The notes: a model not told the origin generated them from the letters alone. Counted from the first letter of the stretch, positions 34,548 through 43,739 are shown. The stretch: DNA of 64,000 nucleotides from Candidatus Hodarchaeota archaeon (GCA_016840285.1 JAEOSR010000038.1:84418-148417); one strand, 5' to 3'. Program-made: numbers and translations.

Positions 34548-35831
34548 ATTATATTCAAGAGCTTAGAAGAAATTGGTAGTCAAATTCCTTTAAATCAAGA
34601 GAGGAACTTCTTAGAAGAACTAGTTAATGAATTTGATGATTCTTTAAAGAAAGTTCTACTCATCCCACCTGATTTTACACGTTACCATTCAAATGGTGGA
34701 GAAATAACCCAAATTCTTTATGATCTGATCAAGAATGACTGCCAAACGAAAATTTTACCAGCTTTGGGAACTCACTCACCGCTGACTGATGAAGAAATTT
34801 CATTAATGTTTGGAAAAATTCCTAAAAAGCATTTCATTGTCCATGACTGGCGTAATGAAGTAACACAAATTGGTACAATACCATCGGAATTTGTTAAAGA
34901 CCTATCGGAAGATAAACTGGATTATCCGATTGCTGTCGAAATAAATAAAGAATTAATAGAAGGAAATTATGATTTAGTTATCTCAGTTGGTCAAGTTGTT
35001 CCTCACGAAGTAGCAGGCATGGCTAATGGAAATAAGAATATTCTAATAGGACTTGGGGGTAGTGATATGATCAACAAGAGTCATTTTCTGGGTGCCTGTT
35101 ATGGTTTGGAACATATGATAGGAAAGGTAGAAAATCCAGTCAGACACCTTTTTAATTATGCAGAATCAAATTTTTTTGAGGAAATTCCCATATTATATAT
35201 TCTGACTGTTCTATCTGCAAACAACTCTGGAAATATGATGTTAAAGGGATTGTATGCAGGAGACAACAGTTGTTCTTTTGAAGAAGCTGCAAAATTAAGT
35301 CAGAAGGTTAATTTAACATTTTTGGAAGAATCAATAAAGAAAATTGTTGTCTATCTTAACCCTAAGGAGTATAAAAGTACTTGGTTGGGTAATAAGGCAA
35401 TATATAGAACAAGAATGGCAATAGAGGATAATGGCGACCTTATCATCCTTGCTCCTGGATTAAAGCAATTCGGTGAGGATAACATAATTGATCAAATAAT
35501 TAGACGGTACGGATATTGCACTAGTACCGAGATTATTGATGCAGTAAAGAAAAATAGCGATTTACAACAAAATCTTTCTGCAGCTGCGCATTTAATACAT
35601 GGATCTTCAGAGAATAGATTTAATATTACTTATTGCCCTGGACACATCAAAAAGAAAGAAATTGAAAGAGTCAACTATCAATATGCCGATCTTTCTGAAG
35701 CTTTTAATGTTTATAACCCAAATAAATTGATAGAAGGATTTAATCAACTTCCTGATGGTGAAGAGATGTTTTTTATCAGAAATCCGGCAATTGGATTATG
35801 GACTGTGAAAGAAAAATTTAATCAAATGTGA
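34548..35831 (+). CDS. LarA-family nickel-dependent racemase/epimerase (no ordinary start codon)
   Basis: The protein has LarA (DUF2088) hallmarks: PPDFTRYHSNGG, LGTHSPLTDEE, VHDWRN, and HEVAGMANGNKNILIGLGG. LarA enzymes use the pincer nickel cofactor NPN to invert alpha-hydroxy acids, and the wider family includes gluconate 2-epimerases. The N-terminal motif requires translation from upstream of 34764, yet between the stop at 34530 and that point there is no ATG, GTG or TTG in frame before TTG 34761. ATT at 34548 with GAGG 5 bases before is the best candidate; ATA 34551 is next. Gene order suggests epimerisation of the kinase substrate. No larB, larC or larE is in the window. Confidence 0.8.
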   Translation: MIFKSLEEIGSQIPLNQERNFLEELVNEFDDSLKKVLLIPPDFTRYHSNGGEITQILYDLIKNDCQTKILPALGTHSPLTDEEISLMFGKIPKKHFIVHDWRNEVTQIGTIPSEFVKDLSEDKLDYPIAVEINKELIEGNYDLVISVGQVVPHEVAGMANGNKNILIGLGGSDMINKSHFLGACYGLEHMIGKVENPVRHLFNYAESNFFEEIPILYILTVLSANNSGNMMLKGLYAGDNSCSFEEAAKLSQKVNLTFLEESIKKIVVYLNPKEYKSTWLGNKAIYRTRMAIEDNGDLIILAPGLKQFGEDNIIDQIIRRYGYCTSTEIIDAVKKNSDLQQNLSAAAHLIHGSSENRFNITYCPGHIKKKEIERVNYQYADLSEAFNVYNPNKLIEGFNQLPDGEEMFFIRNPAIGLWTVKEKFNQM

Positions 35832-35837
35832 AATATA

Positions 35838-37265
35838 ATGGAAAAAGCGGATATCGGTCTTATTGGACTGGCGGTAATGGGTCAAAATTTAGTTTTGAAT
35901 ATGGAAAGAAATGGATATACCATTGCGGTTTATAATAGGACAATAGAGAAACTTGATGAATTTATTAATGGAAAAGGGCTTAAAAAGAATATAATTGGTT
36001 GTTATAGCTTAGAAGAACTCTGTAACATCTTAAAAAAACCTGTTACAGTTATGTTGATGATAAAAGCAGGTAAACCAGTTGACGATTTTATCACAAAGCT
36101 CCTTCCCTTTTTAAAATCAGGAGATATAATCATTGATGGGGGTAATTCCTTTTTTAGGGATACAATTCGGAGATCTGAAAAGCTAAAGAATGAAGGAATT
36201 CATTATCTCGGGGTGGGTATTTCGGGAGGTGAAGAGGGAGCATTAAGGGGACCTTCAGTCATGCCTGGAGGGGCAATAGAAGCCTGGAAACAGGTGGAAA
36301 AAATTTTTCATAAAATTTCAGCAAAAATTAATGGAAAACCATGTTGCAGTTACATTGGTTCTGATGGAGCAGGTCACTATGTTAAAATGGTACATAATGG
36401 CATTGAATATTCTGATATGCAATTAATTGCAGAGGTTTATTTCATCTTAAAGAATCTCCTCAATATGACTTCTTATGAATTAGCGGATTTATTCGCTGAA
36501 TGGAATAAGGGGGATCTTGATTCTTACTTAATTCAAATAACGAGTAAGATTCTTTCAGAAAAGGATCCTGAAACAGGAAAACCGTTAATTGAGGTCATAT
36601 TAGACACAGCACAACAAAAAGGGACTGGTAGATGGACTAGCCAAGAAGCATTAGAAATTGGGATACCAATACCAAGTATTACAGAAGCTGTCAATGCAAG
36701 GATTATATCAGCTAAAAGAGATGAGAGACTCATAGCTTCTAACCTATTGGAAGGGCCTATTCCTCAATTTACAGGAGACAAGAAGAAATTGGCTGAAACA
36801 ACACGTAAAGCACTGTTTGCTGCCAAGATTTGTTCATATGCACAAGGATTTTCACTTCTCAGAACTGCTTCAGAAGAATACAAATGGCAAATAGACCTTC
36901 GAAAAATCGCTCATATCTGGCGTAACGGCTGCATTATACGTGCCCGCTTCTTAGAACAGATTGAAAAGGCTTTTCAACAAGATAACGGTCTTAATAATCT
37001 TCTCTTAGATTCCTATTTTGTTGATGTTATTAAAAATAACCAAAAAGATTGGAGACATGTAATAAAACTGGCTGTAGCAAATGGAATACCAATACCTGCC
37101 TTATCGTCAACCTTATCGTATTATGATAGTTATAGGAACCCTTCATTACCTGTTAACCTGATTCAGGCTCAGAGAGATTATTTTGGAGGACATGGTTTTG
37201 AAAGAGTTGACAAAGAGCCAGGACTGATTTTCCATCATGATAACTGGCCCCCTCACGAAGATTAA
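35838..37265 (+). CDS. gnd: 6-Phosphogluconate dehydrogenase, decarboxylating (long form)
   Basis: Full length at 475 residues. It has the NADP-binding GLIGLAVMGQNLVLNMERNGY-type Rossmann start, the family signature around GVGISGGEEGALRGPSVMPGG, catalytic Lys/His in YVKMVHNGIEY, and the C-terminal GGHGFERVD. It oxidises 6-phosphogluconate to ribulose 5-phosphate with release of CO2 and NADPH. It lies 6 bases after the LarA-like stop codon, so the two are translationally coupled. The long bacterial/eukaryotic form is uncommon in archaea, which mostly use the ribulose monophosphate route, so acquisition by transfer is plausible. Confidence 0.95.
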   Translation: MEKADIGLIGLAVMGQNLVLNMERNGYTIAVYNRTIEKLDEFINGKGLKKNIIGCYSLEELCNILKKPVTVMLMIKAGKPVDDFITKLLPFLKSGDIIIDGGNSFFRDTIRRSEKLKNEGIHYLGVGISGGEEGALRGPSVMPGGAIEAWKQVEKIFHKISAKINGKPCCSYIGSDGAGHYVKMVHNGIEYSDMQLIAEVYFILKNLLNMTSYELADLFAEWNKGDLDSYLIQITSKILSEKDPETGKPLIEVILDTAQQKGTGRWTSQEALEIGIPIPSITEAVNARIISAKRDERLIASNLLEGPIPQFTGDKKKLAETTRKALFAAKICSYAQGFSLLRTASEEYKWQIDLRKIAHIWRNGCIIRARFLEQIEKAFQQDNGLNNLLLDSYFVDVIKNNQKDWRHVIKLAVANGIPIPALSSTLSYYDSYRNPSLPVNLIQAQRDYFGGHGFERVDKEPGLIFHHDNWPPHED

Positions 37266-37295
37266 CAGATCCTCAAGAAATCAATAACTCTATTC

Positions 37296-38117
37296 CTAAA
37301 AAGGGTAATATTGTATAATTTGTTTGTACTTCCCAGCAGTCATTGGAAATTCCAGATTAAATCTAATAAATGTGTGTTCACAAGGAGATCCTTTTGCTAC
37401 ATTAAACACTATTTTAGGACTCTTCTCGATATTGATAGCGATCAAATAGCTATAAACAGTTGTGTATGAGGAATCTTGAATCGTGGATTGTCCATGTCGA
37501 CATATTGCAGCCTCATTGTGGTGTGATTTCAATAGAGAGAAAATTTCTTTGACATCAGAGGCAGTACTGAGTACTCTATCGGTTTCGTTATAACGGATTT
37601 CACTATGTTCGATATTTTGCCTCTCTTTTTCCGGATCAGCATCTATTATTTCTTCATTGGTCTTCAGGATTACATGGTGATTCGTCCGTACTAAGTAATC
37701 ATTTGATTGCGCGGTAGCCAACTCAGATGATGTAAGCTCAATGGCAACTAGCTGTTCTGGAGTTCCTACAACCATATTACACCATTGATAATCCGTCTTT
37801 TGAACTTCTTGCTCACAGATCTCAACTGCTTCATCAACAGTCTTGGCCTCCAAAACAATTCGTTCAGTAATTAAATCATAAGGTGAAGCTGGAGAGGCTA
37901 ATATATTTGAGTTCACAGCCACAAGGTGGTGTTGATTGACTCCAATCGAAAATCCAGCTGCCTTTTGAATACGAAGATTCACACCCCGTACACCGAACGC
38001 GTTGTAACGTTCAAATGCAAGTTTATCGGTGTGATTTTTAGCCTTAAAGTCTTTATTTTTGAACACAACTAGAGCCTGTTCATCATTAAAGATTTTTGCG
38101 CCTGTTGTGCACCCCAT
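37296..38117 (-). CDS. Ntn-hydrolase, peptidase C45 (acyl-CoA:6-APA acyltransferase-like)
   Basis: Cys3 in MGCTTGAKIF lies at the start of the mature fold, as in N-terminal-nucleophile hydrolases. GVNQHHLVAVNSN and CNMVVGTPEQLVAIELT follow, as in C45/choloylglycine-type proteins. Here almost no propeptide is needed, since only Met-Gly precede the Cys. Members hydrolyse or transfer acyl groups on amides such as N-acyl amino acids, bile-salt-like amides or penicillins. Substrate unknown. Convergent with gnd (31 bases between). Confidence 0.82.
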   Translation of the reverse strand: MGCTTGAKIFNDEQALVVFKNKDFKAKNHTDKLAFERYNAFGVRGVNLRIQKAAGFSIGVNQHHLVAVNSNILASPASPYDLITERIVLEAKTVDEAVEICEQEVQKTDYQWCNMVVGTPEQLVAIELTSSELATAQSNDYLVRTNHHVILKTNEEIIDADPEKERQNIEHSEIRYNETDRVLSTASDVKEIFSLLKSHHNEAAICRHGQSTIQDSSYTTVYSYLIAINIEKSPKIVFNVAKGSPCEHTFIRFNLEFPMTAGKYKQIIQYYPF

Positions 38118-38263
38118 TCGATCACCACTATGATAATATTCTCGTTTAGCGATAATTATCTTCTTTTTAAGACTCTATCCTCATAAGACTCAAAAGAAGA
38201 AAAACTTAGACACGACAAATTATAACCTAAGAAGTAGACTTAAAATTTAAATGAGGATTACCT

Positions 38264-39217
38264 GTGGAGATCACTCCAGAAAGAGAGTATGAAATAGTTG
38301 CATATCTTTTACTACTTGCAACAGCTCTCATTTGGGCCTTTACATGGCCATTAGGCCGCTGGTTGGTATCCCCTGATGTGGGTGGAGAAACTATTCCCCC
38401 CATGATCATCGCTAGTCTCCGATATTTACTTGTGATCCCTTGTTTTTTCCTCATACTCAAAATTAAGGAGGGAACTCTAAACATTAGTTTCATGAAGACT
38501 CATTGGAGAATTTTTGCCTTTATGGGGTTAACATCAGTCACTATTTACCAAGCAGGGTACTTGATTGGTGAATATTTCACCTCAGCTAGCGATGCTGTTG
38601 TAATAGTAAGCAGTCATCCCATGTTAGTACTGATTTTTGCTAGTTTGATATTAAAAATGGAAGAATTGAATGCAATGAGAATTTTTGGAACTTTATTGTC
38701 TTTTTCAGGAATTTTATTGATCTTTGGTTTCTCTCCTAATGTTAATGTCCCTGATCGGATTTTGGGTGATTTATTAATTTTTCTTGGTGCAATTTTTTAT
38801 GCATTGTATATTGTTACTTCACGTTTTTTCTTGAATAAATGTAAAAATGGTTCCTTCCAGCCCTCTTCTTTGTATATCATTACTTGGGTATCGTTTTTCG
38901 GATTTTTAACTACTGTTCCTGTGTCATTAATCATAAATTCAGAGTATATTAACCCAATTCTTTATTTTCAGGTTCCAGAAAGAGTTTGGTTCGGAGTTGC
39001 ATACCTTGCATTTATTTCTACAGTTTTGGGATATTGGTTTTATCTTGAGGGAGTTAAGAGATTGTCTGCCAGTCGTGCAGCAATCTTTCAAAACCTAGTA
39101 CCAATTTTTGGGGTTGGTCTTTCTGTCGTCCTCTTAGGGGAAATTTTTGACCCGGTAATTCATATTTCATCTATTTTACTAATAATTGCTGGCATAACTC
39201 TTGTGAACCGAGGATAA
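38264..39217 (+). CDS. EamA/DMT-family transporter
   Basis: Ten membrane helices in two EamA repeats (PLGRWLV...SLRYLLVIPCF in the first; GVAYLAFISTVLGYWFYLEG and ASRAAIFQNLVPIFGV in the second). This is the standard drug/metabolite transporter layout. GTG start with GAGGA 7 bases before. Probably exports amino acids or small metabolites; substrate unknown. Confidence 0.9.
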   Translation: MEITPEREYEIVAYLLLLATALIWAFTWPLGRWLVSPDVGGETIPPMIIASLRYLLVIPCFFLILKIKEGTLNISFMKTHWRIFAFMGLTSVTIYQAGYLIGEYFTSASDAVVIVSSHPMLVLIFASLILKMEELNAMRIFGTLLSFSGILLIFGFSPNVNVPDRILGDLLIFLGAIFYALYIVTSRFFLNKCKNGSFQPSSLYIITWVSFFGFLTTVPVSLIINSEYINPILYFQVPERVWFGVAYLAFISTVLGYWFYLEGVKRLSASRAAIFQNLVPIFGVGLSVVLLGEIFDPVIHISSILLIIAGITLVNRG

Positions 39218-39314
39218 CAAGATATTAATTACAGATAAAGTCACATCAAAGAATTTAATTGACTCAGGTTATTTATTCAATTCTACAGAAATTACCAAGG
39301 AGATTCATAATAGT

Positions 39315-40793
39315 ATGGATAACGTCACTAATAGAGGCTCTGATAAAGACTCTCCACTTCCAATAGGGCCTATAATAATTCCACTAAGGATGATTCTCCC
39401 TATCACTGCAATTGGAACGTTTATGTCAGCCATGGATGGAAGTATTGTCAATATTTCTTTATTTACAATTGCTGACGCATTAAATACTAATATGGAAGGA
39501 GTTAGATGGCTAACCATCATCTATCTTCTTGTGGTATCATCTTTAATTGGAATTGGGGGATCTTTAGGAGACAATTATGGCAGAAAAAAGATTTTCCAAC
39601 TTGGAATGTTATTTTTTATATCAGGTTCTCTGTTCTGTGCTTTTTCTCCCACCTTAGAGTTTCTTGTTCTCTCTCGAGCCCTACAAGCAATTGGTGCAGC
39701 TGGCCTTACAGCTAACGGTTTAGCTTTGGTCATAACATATGTTGAGCCTTCAGTAAGGGGCCGTGCTATTGGGATAAATTCGTTAGTGGTTGCATCTGCA
39801 CTTTCTACAGGGCCAGCGTTAGGAGGGATTTTAACGAAATTTGTGGGTTGGCCAAGCATTTTTTTGATAAATATACCAATTGGATTACTTGGAATATTAC
39901 TGGTTCAACGATTCATTCCAGAAACTCCCGAGAAACGGTATAACCTTGATTATGGAGGAATGGTTGTTTTTATCATCACTGCTTTTGCTTTAGTTCAAGG
40001 AATTTTAACATTGTTTGACGGGGAAATTATTGGTGGAATTCTCATTGTGATTGCGTTGGCTTGTGGGCTTATTTTCATACGTATAGAAAGCAACCATCCA
40101 ACACCAATGATTTCTGTTGACCTTTTGAAGGATAAAACGATTTTAACTGGTATCATTTCCTCTTTTCTCTGCTATATGGTCTATTATAGTGTCGTCTTTC
40201 TCCTACCTTTCTTTTATCAGGAGGTTTTATTATTTGAACCAGATCAAACTGGAATTCTAATGGTTGTCCCTCCTCTCGCAATGGCGGTCATGGGACCATT
40301 TGCAGGTTTTTTTGCTGAAAAAATCGACGCAAAACGGTCAACCACATTTGGTGCCGTAATGTTGGGTTTCTTTATATTGTCGCTAGCCGTTCTTTTTAAT
40401 ATTTTTCCTGGTAATTTACATCAAATTATTTTTATTCTCGTACCGCTAGTTGCATTCGCAGCAGGATCTTTAACTACCTTTACTGTGTCAAATGGAACTT
40501 CTGTGATGAATATAGCTCCCAAAGGGGATGTCAGCGTAGTTGCTGGTCTAATTGGTCTTTCCCGAAACATTGGATTTGCTTTAGGGACTACAATTAGTTC
40601 ATCGGTTTTTGGTTTATTCTTCTTGATGAACAATCCAAACAATATCACATCAGGTATGACGTTTATTTCAAGTTATTACATAAGTTTAGGGCAAACTTAC
40701 GTTCTTTTTTCTTTATTTGCTTTAGTAGGCGCTGTAATTTCTTACTTAAGAACTTCTAATCGAAAATTGGGAAAATCAGAGTCCAGAACTTAA
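39315..40793 (+). CDS. MFS transporter, DHA2 (14-helix, EmrB/QacA) type
   Basis: A 492-residue protein with about 14 membrane helices. It has the DHA2 features MSAMDGSIVNISLFTIA in helix 1, GGSLGDNYGRKKIFQ after helix 2, SRALQAIGAAGL in helix 4, and GPALGGILTKFVGWPSIFLINIPIG in helix 5. Proton-driven efflux of hydrophobic drugs or cations is the family role. Follows the EamA gene by ~100 bases and precedes the dehydrogenase by ~80. Confidence 0.92.
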   Translation: MDNVTNRGSDKDSPLPIGPIIIPLRMILPITAIGTFMSAMDGSIVNISLFTIADALNTNMEGVRWLTIIYLLVVSSLIGIGGSLGDNYGRKKIFQLGMLFFISGSLFCAFSPTLEFLVLSRALQAIGAAGLTANGLALVITYVEPSVRGRAIGINSLVVASALSTGPALGGILTKFVGWPSIFLINIPIGLLGILLVQRFIPETPEKRYNLDYGGMVVFIITAFALVQGILTLFDGEIIGGILIVIALACGLIFIRIESNHPTPMISVDLLKDKTILTGIISSFLCYMVYYSVVFLLPFFYQEVLLFEPDQTGILMVVPPLAMAVMGPFAGFFAEKIDAKRSTTFGAVMLGFFILSLAVLFNIFPGNLHQIIFILVPLVAFAAGSLTTFTVSNGTSVMNIAPKGDVSVVAGLIGLSRNIGFALGTTISSSVFGLFFLMNNPNNITSGMTFISSYYISLGQTYVLFSLFALVGAVISYLRTSNRKLGKSESRT

Positions 40794-40874
40794 TCTGAAA
40801 ATGAAAAGTAACAATAGGAATTGAGAATACGTTTAAAAGGATATAATGCAGTAAGTCTCTTCAAGTGGACAATT

Positions 40875-41960
40875 ATGGTAAAAGCAGTCATAATGAAATC
40901 AGACGGGACAGTTGAATTGCAGGAACAGCCATACCCAAGTTTGGAACCAGGGGCAGTATTAATTAAAACTGCTTATTCTGAAGTATGTGGCACAGATGTG
41001 CATCTCCAGAAAGGCCAACTAACTGAGGTTCCTTATCCAATCATTCCAGGGCATGTCTCTACTGGAACCATTCATGAGTTGAATGGGGATATTTATGATA
41101 TCGATGGAGTACATCTTCAAGAGGGAGATCCAATTACGTTTCTGGATGTCCATGAAACCTGCAACAATTGCTGGTACTGTCTTGTAGCAAAGGCCAGTAC
41201 CCGTTGTCCAAAAAGAAAGGTCTATGGAATTACATATTCAGCAAATGAAGGGCTTCTTGGTGGTTGGTCTGAATTTATTTATCTAAAACCGGGCGTTAAG
41301 ATTATCAAGCTTCCTTATAACGCTTTTATGAAAACATTTATGGCAGCAGGATGTGGTTTGCCCACTGCAATTCACGCGATTCAACGGTCTGAAATCAAAC
41401 TAGGCAATACAGTTGTTATACAAGGATCGGGACCAGTCGGTTTAATGGCAGCATTATTAGCGAAATTGAGTGGCGCTTTTCATGTTATCATGATTGGTGG
41501 TCCTGATCATCGCTTAAAGATCGCTAATTATTTTGGGATTGATACAACAATTAACATTACAGATGTGAATCCACAAGCTCGAGTTAGACAAGTATTAGAA
41601 CACACGCACAACCGAGGGGCCGATGTAACCATTGAAGCTACGGGAGTACCCACCGCAGTTAAGGAAGGGTTAGAAATGACTCGGGATGGGGGAACATATA
41701 CCATTGTCGGCCAATATACTAATGCGGGAGATGTGAAGATTAATCCACATTTAGATATCAATAAGAAACATTTAACAATAAAAGGATCCTGGGGCAGTGA
41801 TTTTAGTCACTTTTATTTAGCAGTTGATTTCATCAAACGATATTCTACTACATACCCTTTTAAAAACATTATTAGTCGTGAGTACTCGTTAGAAGATGCT
41901 GCCAAGGCATTAGACGACGTTGAACATTTACGAGTCATGAAGGCCATTATGAAACCATAA
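40875..41960 (+). CDS. Zinc-dependent medium-chain alcohol dehydrogenase
   Basis: 361 residues from ATG 40875. Catalytic zinc ligands are Cys38 (CGTD) and His60 (PGHV; the usual Glu61 is Val). Structural zinc cysteines are at 96, 99, 102 and 111 (CNNCWYC...C). A Rossmann fold GSGPVGLMAA follows. It resembles threonine/sorbitol/crotonyl-type MDR enzymes; the substrate is unknown. The frame is open to 40821, but the extra residues do not fit. It may be the first gene of a unit with the arginase-fold gene (70-base gap) and csaA. Confidence 0.9.
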   Translation: MVKAVIMKSDGTVELQEQPYPSLEPGAVLIKTAYSEVCGTDVHLQKGQLTEVPYPIIPGHVSTGTIHELNGDIYDIDGVHLQEGDPITFLDVHETCNNCWYCLVAKASTRCPKRKVYGITYSANEGLLGGWSEFIYLKPGVKIIKLPYNAFMKTFMAAGCGLPTAIHAIQRSEIKLGNTVVIQGSGPVGLMAALLAKLSGAFHVIMIGGPDHRLKIANYFGIDTTINITDVNPQARVRQVLEHTHNRGADVTIEATGVPTAVKEGLEMTRDGGTYTIVGQYTNAGDVKINPHLDINKKHLTIKGSWGSDFSHFYLAVDFIKRYSTTYPFKNIISREYSLEDAAKALDDVEHLRVMKAIMKP

Positions 41961-42029
41961 TGTATCGCTTTATCTCTTTTTCTTTAAGTTGTTAAACCAA
42001 TAAGACATGTCAAAATTGGAGGTAACAAG

Positions 42030-42899
42030 GTGTTGAAGATCGCTCTCATAAACGTTCCATTTCACTTAGGTAAGGAGGAAGTCGGTATGGGAATGGGGCC
42101 AGTCCGCTATTTAGAAGCAGGAATCGGCCAGAATTTGAAAGATCAAGGTTATAATGTAAAAATTGAGAAGATACAGCTTATTAAGCAATATGATGATGTT
42201 ATGAAATCCATCGCTGTTTTAAACAACTCTTTGGGAAAGGTTGTTAAGAAAACCTTAAATGATGGTTTCTTTCCTTTCATTCTTGCAGGAAATTGTAATA
42301 CTTGCTTAGGAACACTTGCAGGATTTAATGAACCAAAACCAGGAATAATCTGGTTTGATGCCCATGGTGATTTTAATACTCCAGAAACAACTCCTAGTGG
42401 TTTTCTTGATGGTATGGGGCTTGCAATTGCAACAGGTCAATGTTTTCATAATATAAATACTATAATTGAAAATATGAGACCGATTCAAGAATCTTGGACT
42501 CTGCATGTTGGAGCACGTGATTTGGATCCTGAAGAGCGCGAACTTCTTGAAAGTACCGATGTTCTCGTGGTTGACAATAATACATTAAAGAAGAGAGGAA
42601 TAAAGAATGGCCTTCTTCCGAAATTAGCTGAACTTCAAGCGCAAACCCAAGAAATATATCTCCACATTGACATAGATATTATGGATCCCTCAGAAGCTCC
42701 AGGTGTTGACTTTCCTACATCTGAAGGCCTCCTTCTAGATGAAATGGAAGAAGCTCTTAAGCTAATTGGTGAAAACCTTCAGATAAAAGCCGCAGCTCTT
42801 ACAGCTTACAATCCAGAAAAAGATAGCACAGATAAAACTCTTCATACTGGATTCAAACTGATAAACATAATCCTAAAAATAGTTGAGAATCAACAGTGA
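42030..42899 (+). CDS. Arginase/agmatinase-fold (ureohydrolase) enzyme with unusual first metal motif
   Basis: 289 residues, GTG start with GGAGGT about 6 bases before. Metal ligands are Asp110, His112 and Asp114 (WFDAHGDFN) and Asp214, Asp216 and Asp219 (HIDIDIMDPSEAPG). The first metal motif, normally GGDHS, is AGNCN, so the His ligand is Cys89. The substrate loop after DFNTPET also differs from agmatinases. The fold hydrolyses guanidino compounds with two Mn2+ in known members; this branch may use another metal or substrate. It sits near an amidinotransferase-fold gene (43740), which also acts on guanidines. Confidence 0.87.
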   Translation: MLKIALINVPFHLGKEEVGMGMGPVRYLEAGIGQNLKDQGYNVKIEKIQLIKQYDDVMKSIAVLNNSLGKVVKKTLNDGFFPFILAGNCNTCLGTLAGFNEPKPGIIWFDAHGDFNTPETTPSGFLDGMGLAIATGQCFHNINTIIENMRPIQESWTLHVGARDLDPEERELLESTDVLVVDNNTLKKRGIKNGLLPKLAELQAQTQEIYLHIDIDIMDPSEAPGVDFPTSEGLLLDEMEEALKLIGENLQIKAAALTAYNPEKDSTDKTLHTGFKLINIILKIVENQQ

Positions 42900-42908
42900 T
42901 GCACTATT

Positions 42909-43243
42909 ATGTTAAACTGGAATGATTTTGAGAAAGTTGATATGCGTGTTGGCACAATCATTGAAGTTACTGACTTCCCAGCCGCAAAAAAACCGTCATA
43001 TAAATTCAAAATTGATTTTGGCTCTCTAGGGGTAAGAAAATCATCTGCACAGATTACCTCATTGTATAAAAATAAAGAAGATCTCATCAATCGTCAAGTT
43101 ATAGCTGTAGTAAACTTTCCTCCTAAACAAATTGCTGATTTATGTCTGAAGTTCTTATTCTAGGAGTAATAACTGAGAAAAAAGGAGAAGTAGTTTTACT
43201 TCAACCCGACAGTAAAGTACCAAATGGTCTCAAAATAGCCTGA
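42909..43243 (+). pseudogene. csaA: CsaA-like tRNA-binding (OB-fold) protein, split by a frameshift
   Basis: The first frame (42909-43163) encodes WNDFEKVDMRVGTIIEV, VRKSSAQIT and VVNFPPKQIAD, classic CsaA/TRBP111 sequence, then turns to nonsense. The expected continuation MSEVLILGV, then GEVVLLQPD and VPNGLKIA is in another frame from 43142 to TGA 43243. One extra T in the TTT run at 43139-43141 would give a normal ~112-residue protein. CsaA binds tRNA and has chaperone-like activity in bacteria. Everything else is conserved, so this may be a sequence error. It starts 9 bases after the arginase-fold gene. Confidence 0.82.
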
Positions 43244-43249
43244 GGTTAT

Positions 43250-43560
43250 CACAAACGCTATCAAATCTAGTCATTTGTATTCATATGAGGTCATCAACTA
43301 GCTAGTTACCAATGCTAGCCTCCATCAAATTGGGCATAACCCTATGCCCTCTATCCTGTCCATTTGTCAAACAAATTTTCAGGAGTGCGTGTTTATGACT
43401 CTACTGGCAATCATGACTTCTTGTGATTCGGTTGGGATGTCTAAGCCAAAATTGTCTGCCCGCCTGACCATTTCCCATTCTTACTGGGACGAATGCGAAG
43501 AGCGAGGTTTTGCACCCGTTGACACTAGACCCGTCTTAGTCATAGATTCCAACGACTTAT
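43250..43560 (-). mobile_element. Possible decayed TnpB 3' end and IS200/IS605-type right end
   Basis: The 496-base gap before the amidinotransferase gene looks less AT-rich than its surroundings and has no clear gene. On the minus strand a broken frame (TGLVSTGAKPRSSHSS, stop, then VRRADNFGLDIPTESQEV) has the polar, Ser/Thr-rich look of a TnpB tail. Beyond its stop at 43378-43380 lies a perfect hairpin (43332-43349) and a 12-bp palindrome AACTAGCTAGTT (~43297-43308), as subterminal hairpins do in these elements. No catalytic TnpB or TnpA sequence remains. This is a weak call; a structured RNA is an alternative. Confidence 0.2.
43332..43349. repeat. Perfect 7-bp stem hairpin
   Basis: GGGCATA, loop ACCC, TATGCCC. 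The stem is perfect and G/C-rich at its base, which stands out in AT-rich DNA. It could be a transposon-end hairpin, part of an RNA, or a csaA terminator (~90 bases after its stop, but without a T-tract). Confidence 0.5.
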
Positions 43561-43739
43561 TACACGATTTCCTCTTAAAAATGTTTTCATTTAGAGGATT
43601 TAATAAATCTGAGGTTATCATTTGAATAGAAATTTTATAAATTAAATATATCCTGGTCGTAATATTTTTTTGATGTACCGAAGTACTATTTAGCATAAGA
43701 TCATTCTCCCTAATTAAAAGCGTATTGAAGGAGGTTGAT

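Noticed and set aside
43344..43625. 93-codon plus-strand frame in the gap before the amidinotransferase gene
   Set aside because: No recognisable domain, poor start, and overlaps the palindromic/hairpin region; composition does not look like the neighbours.
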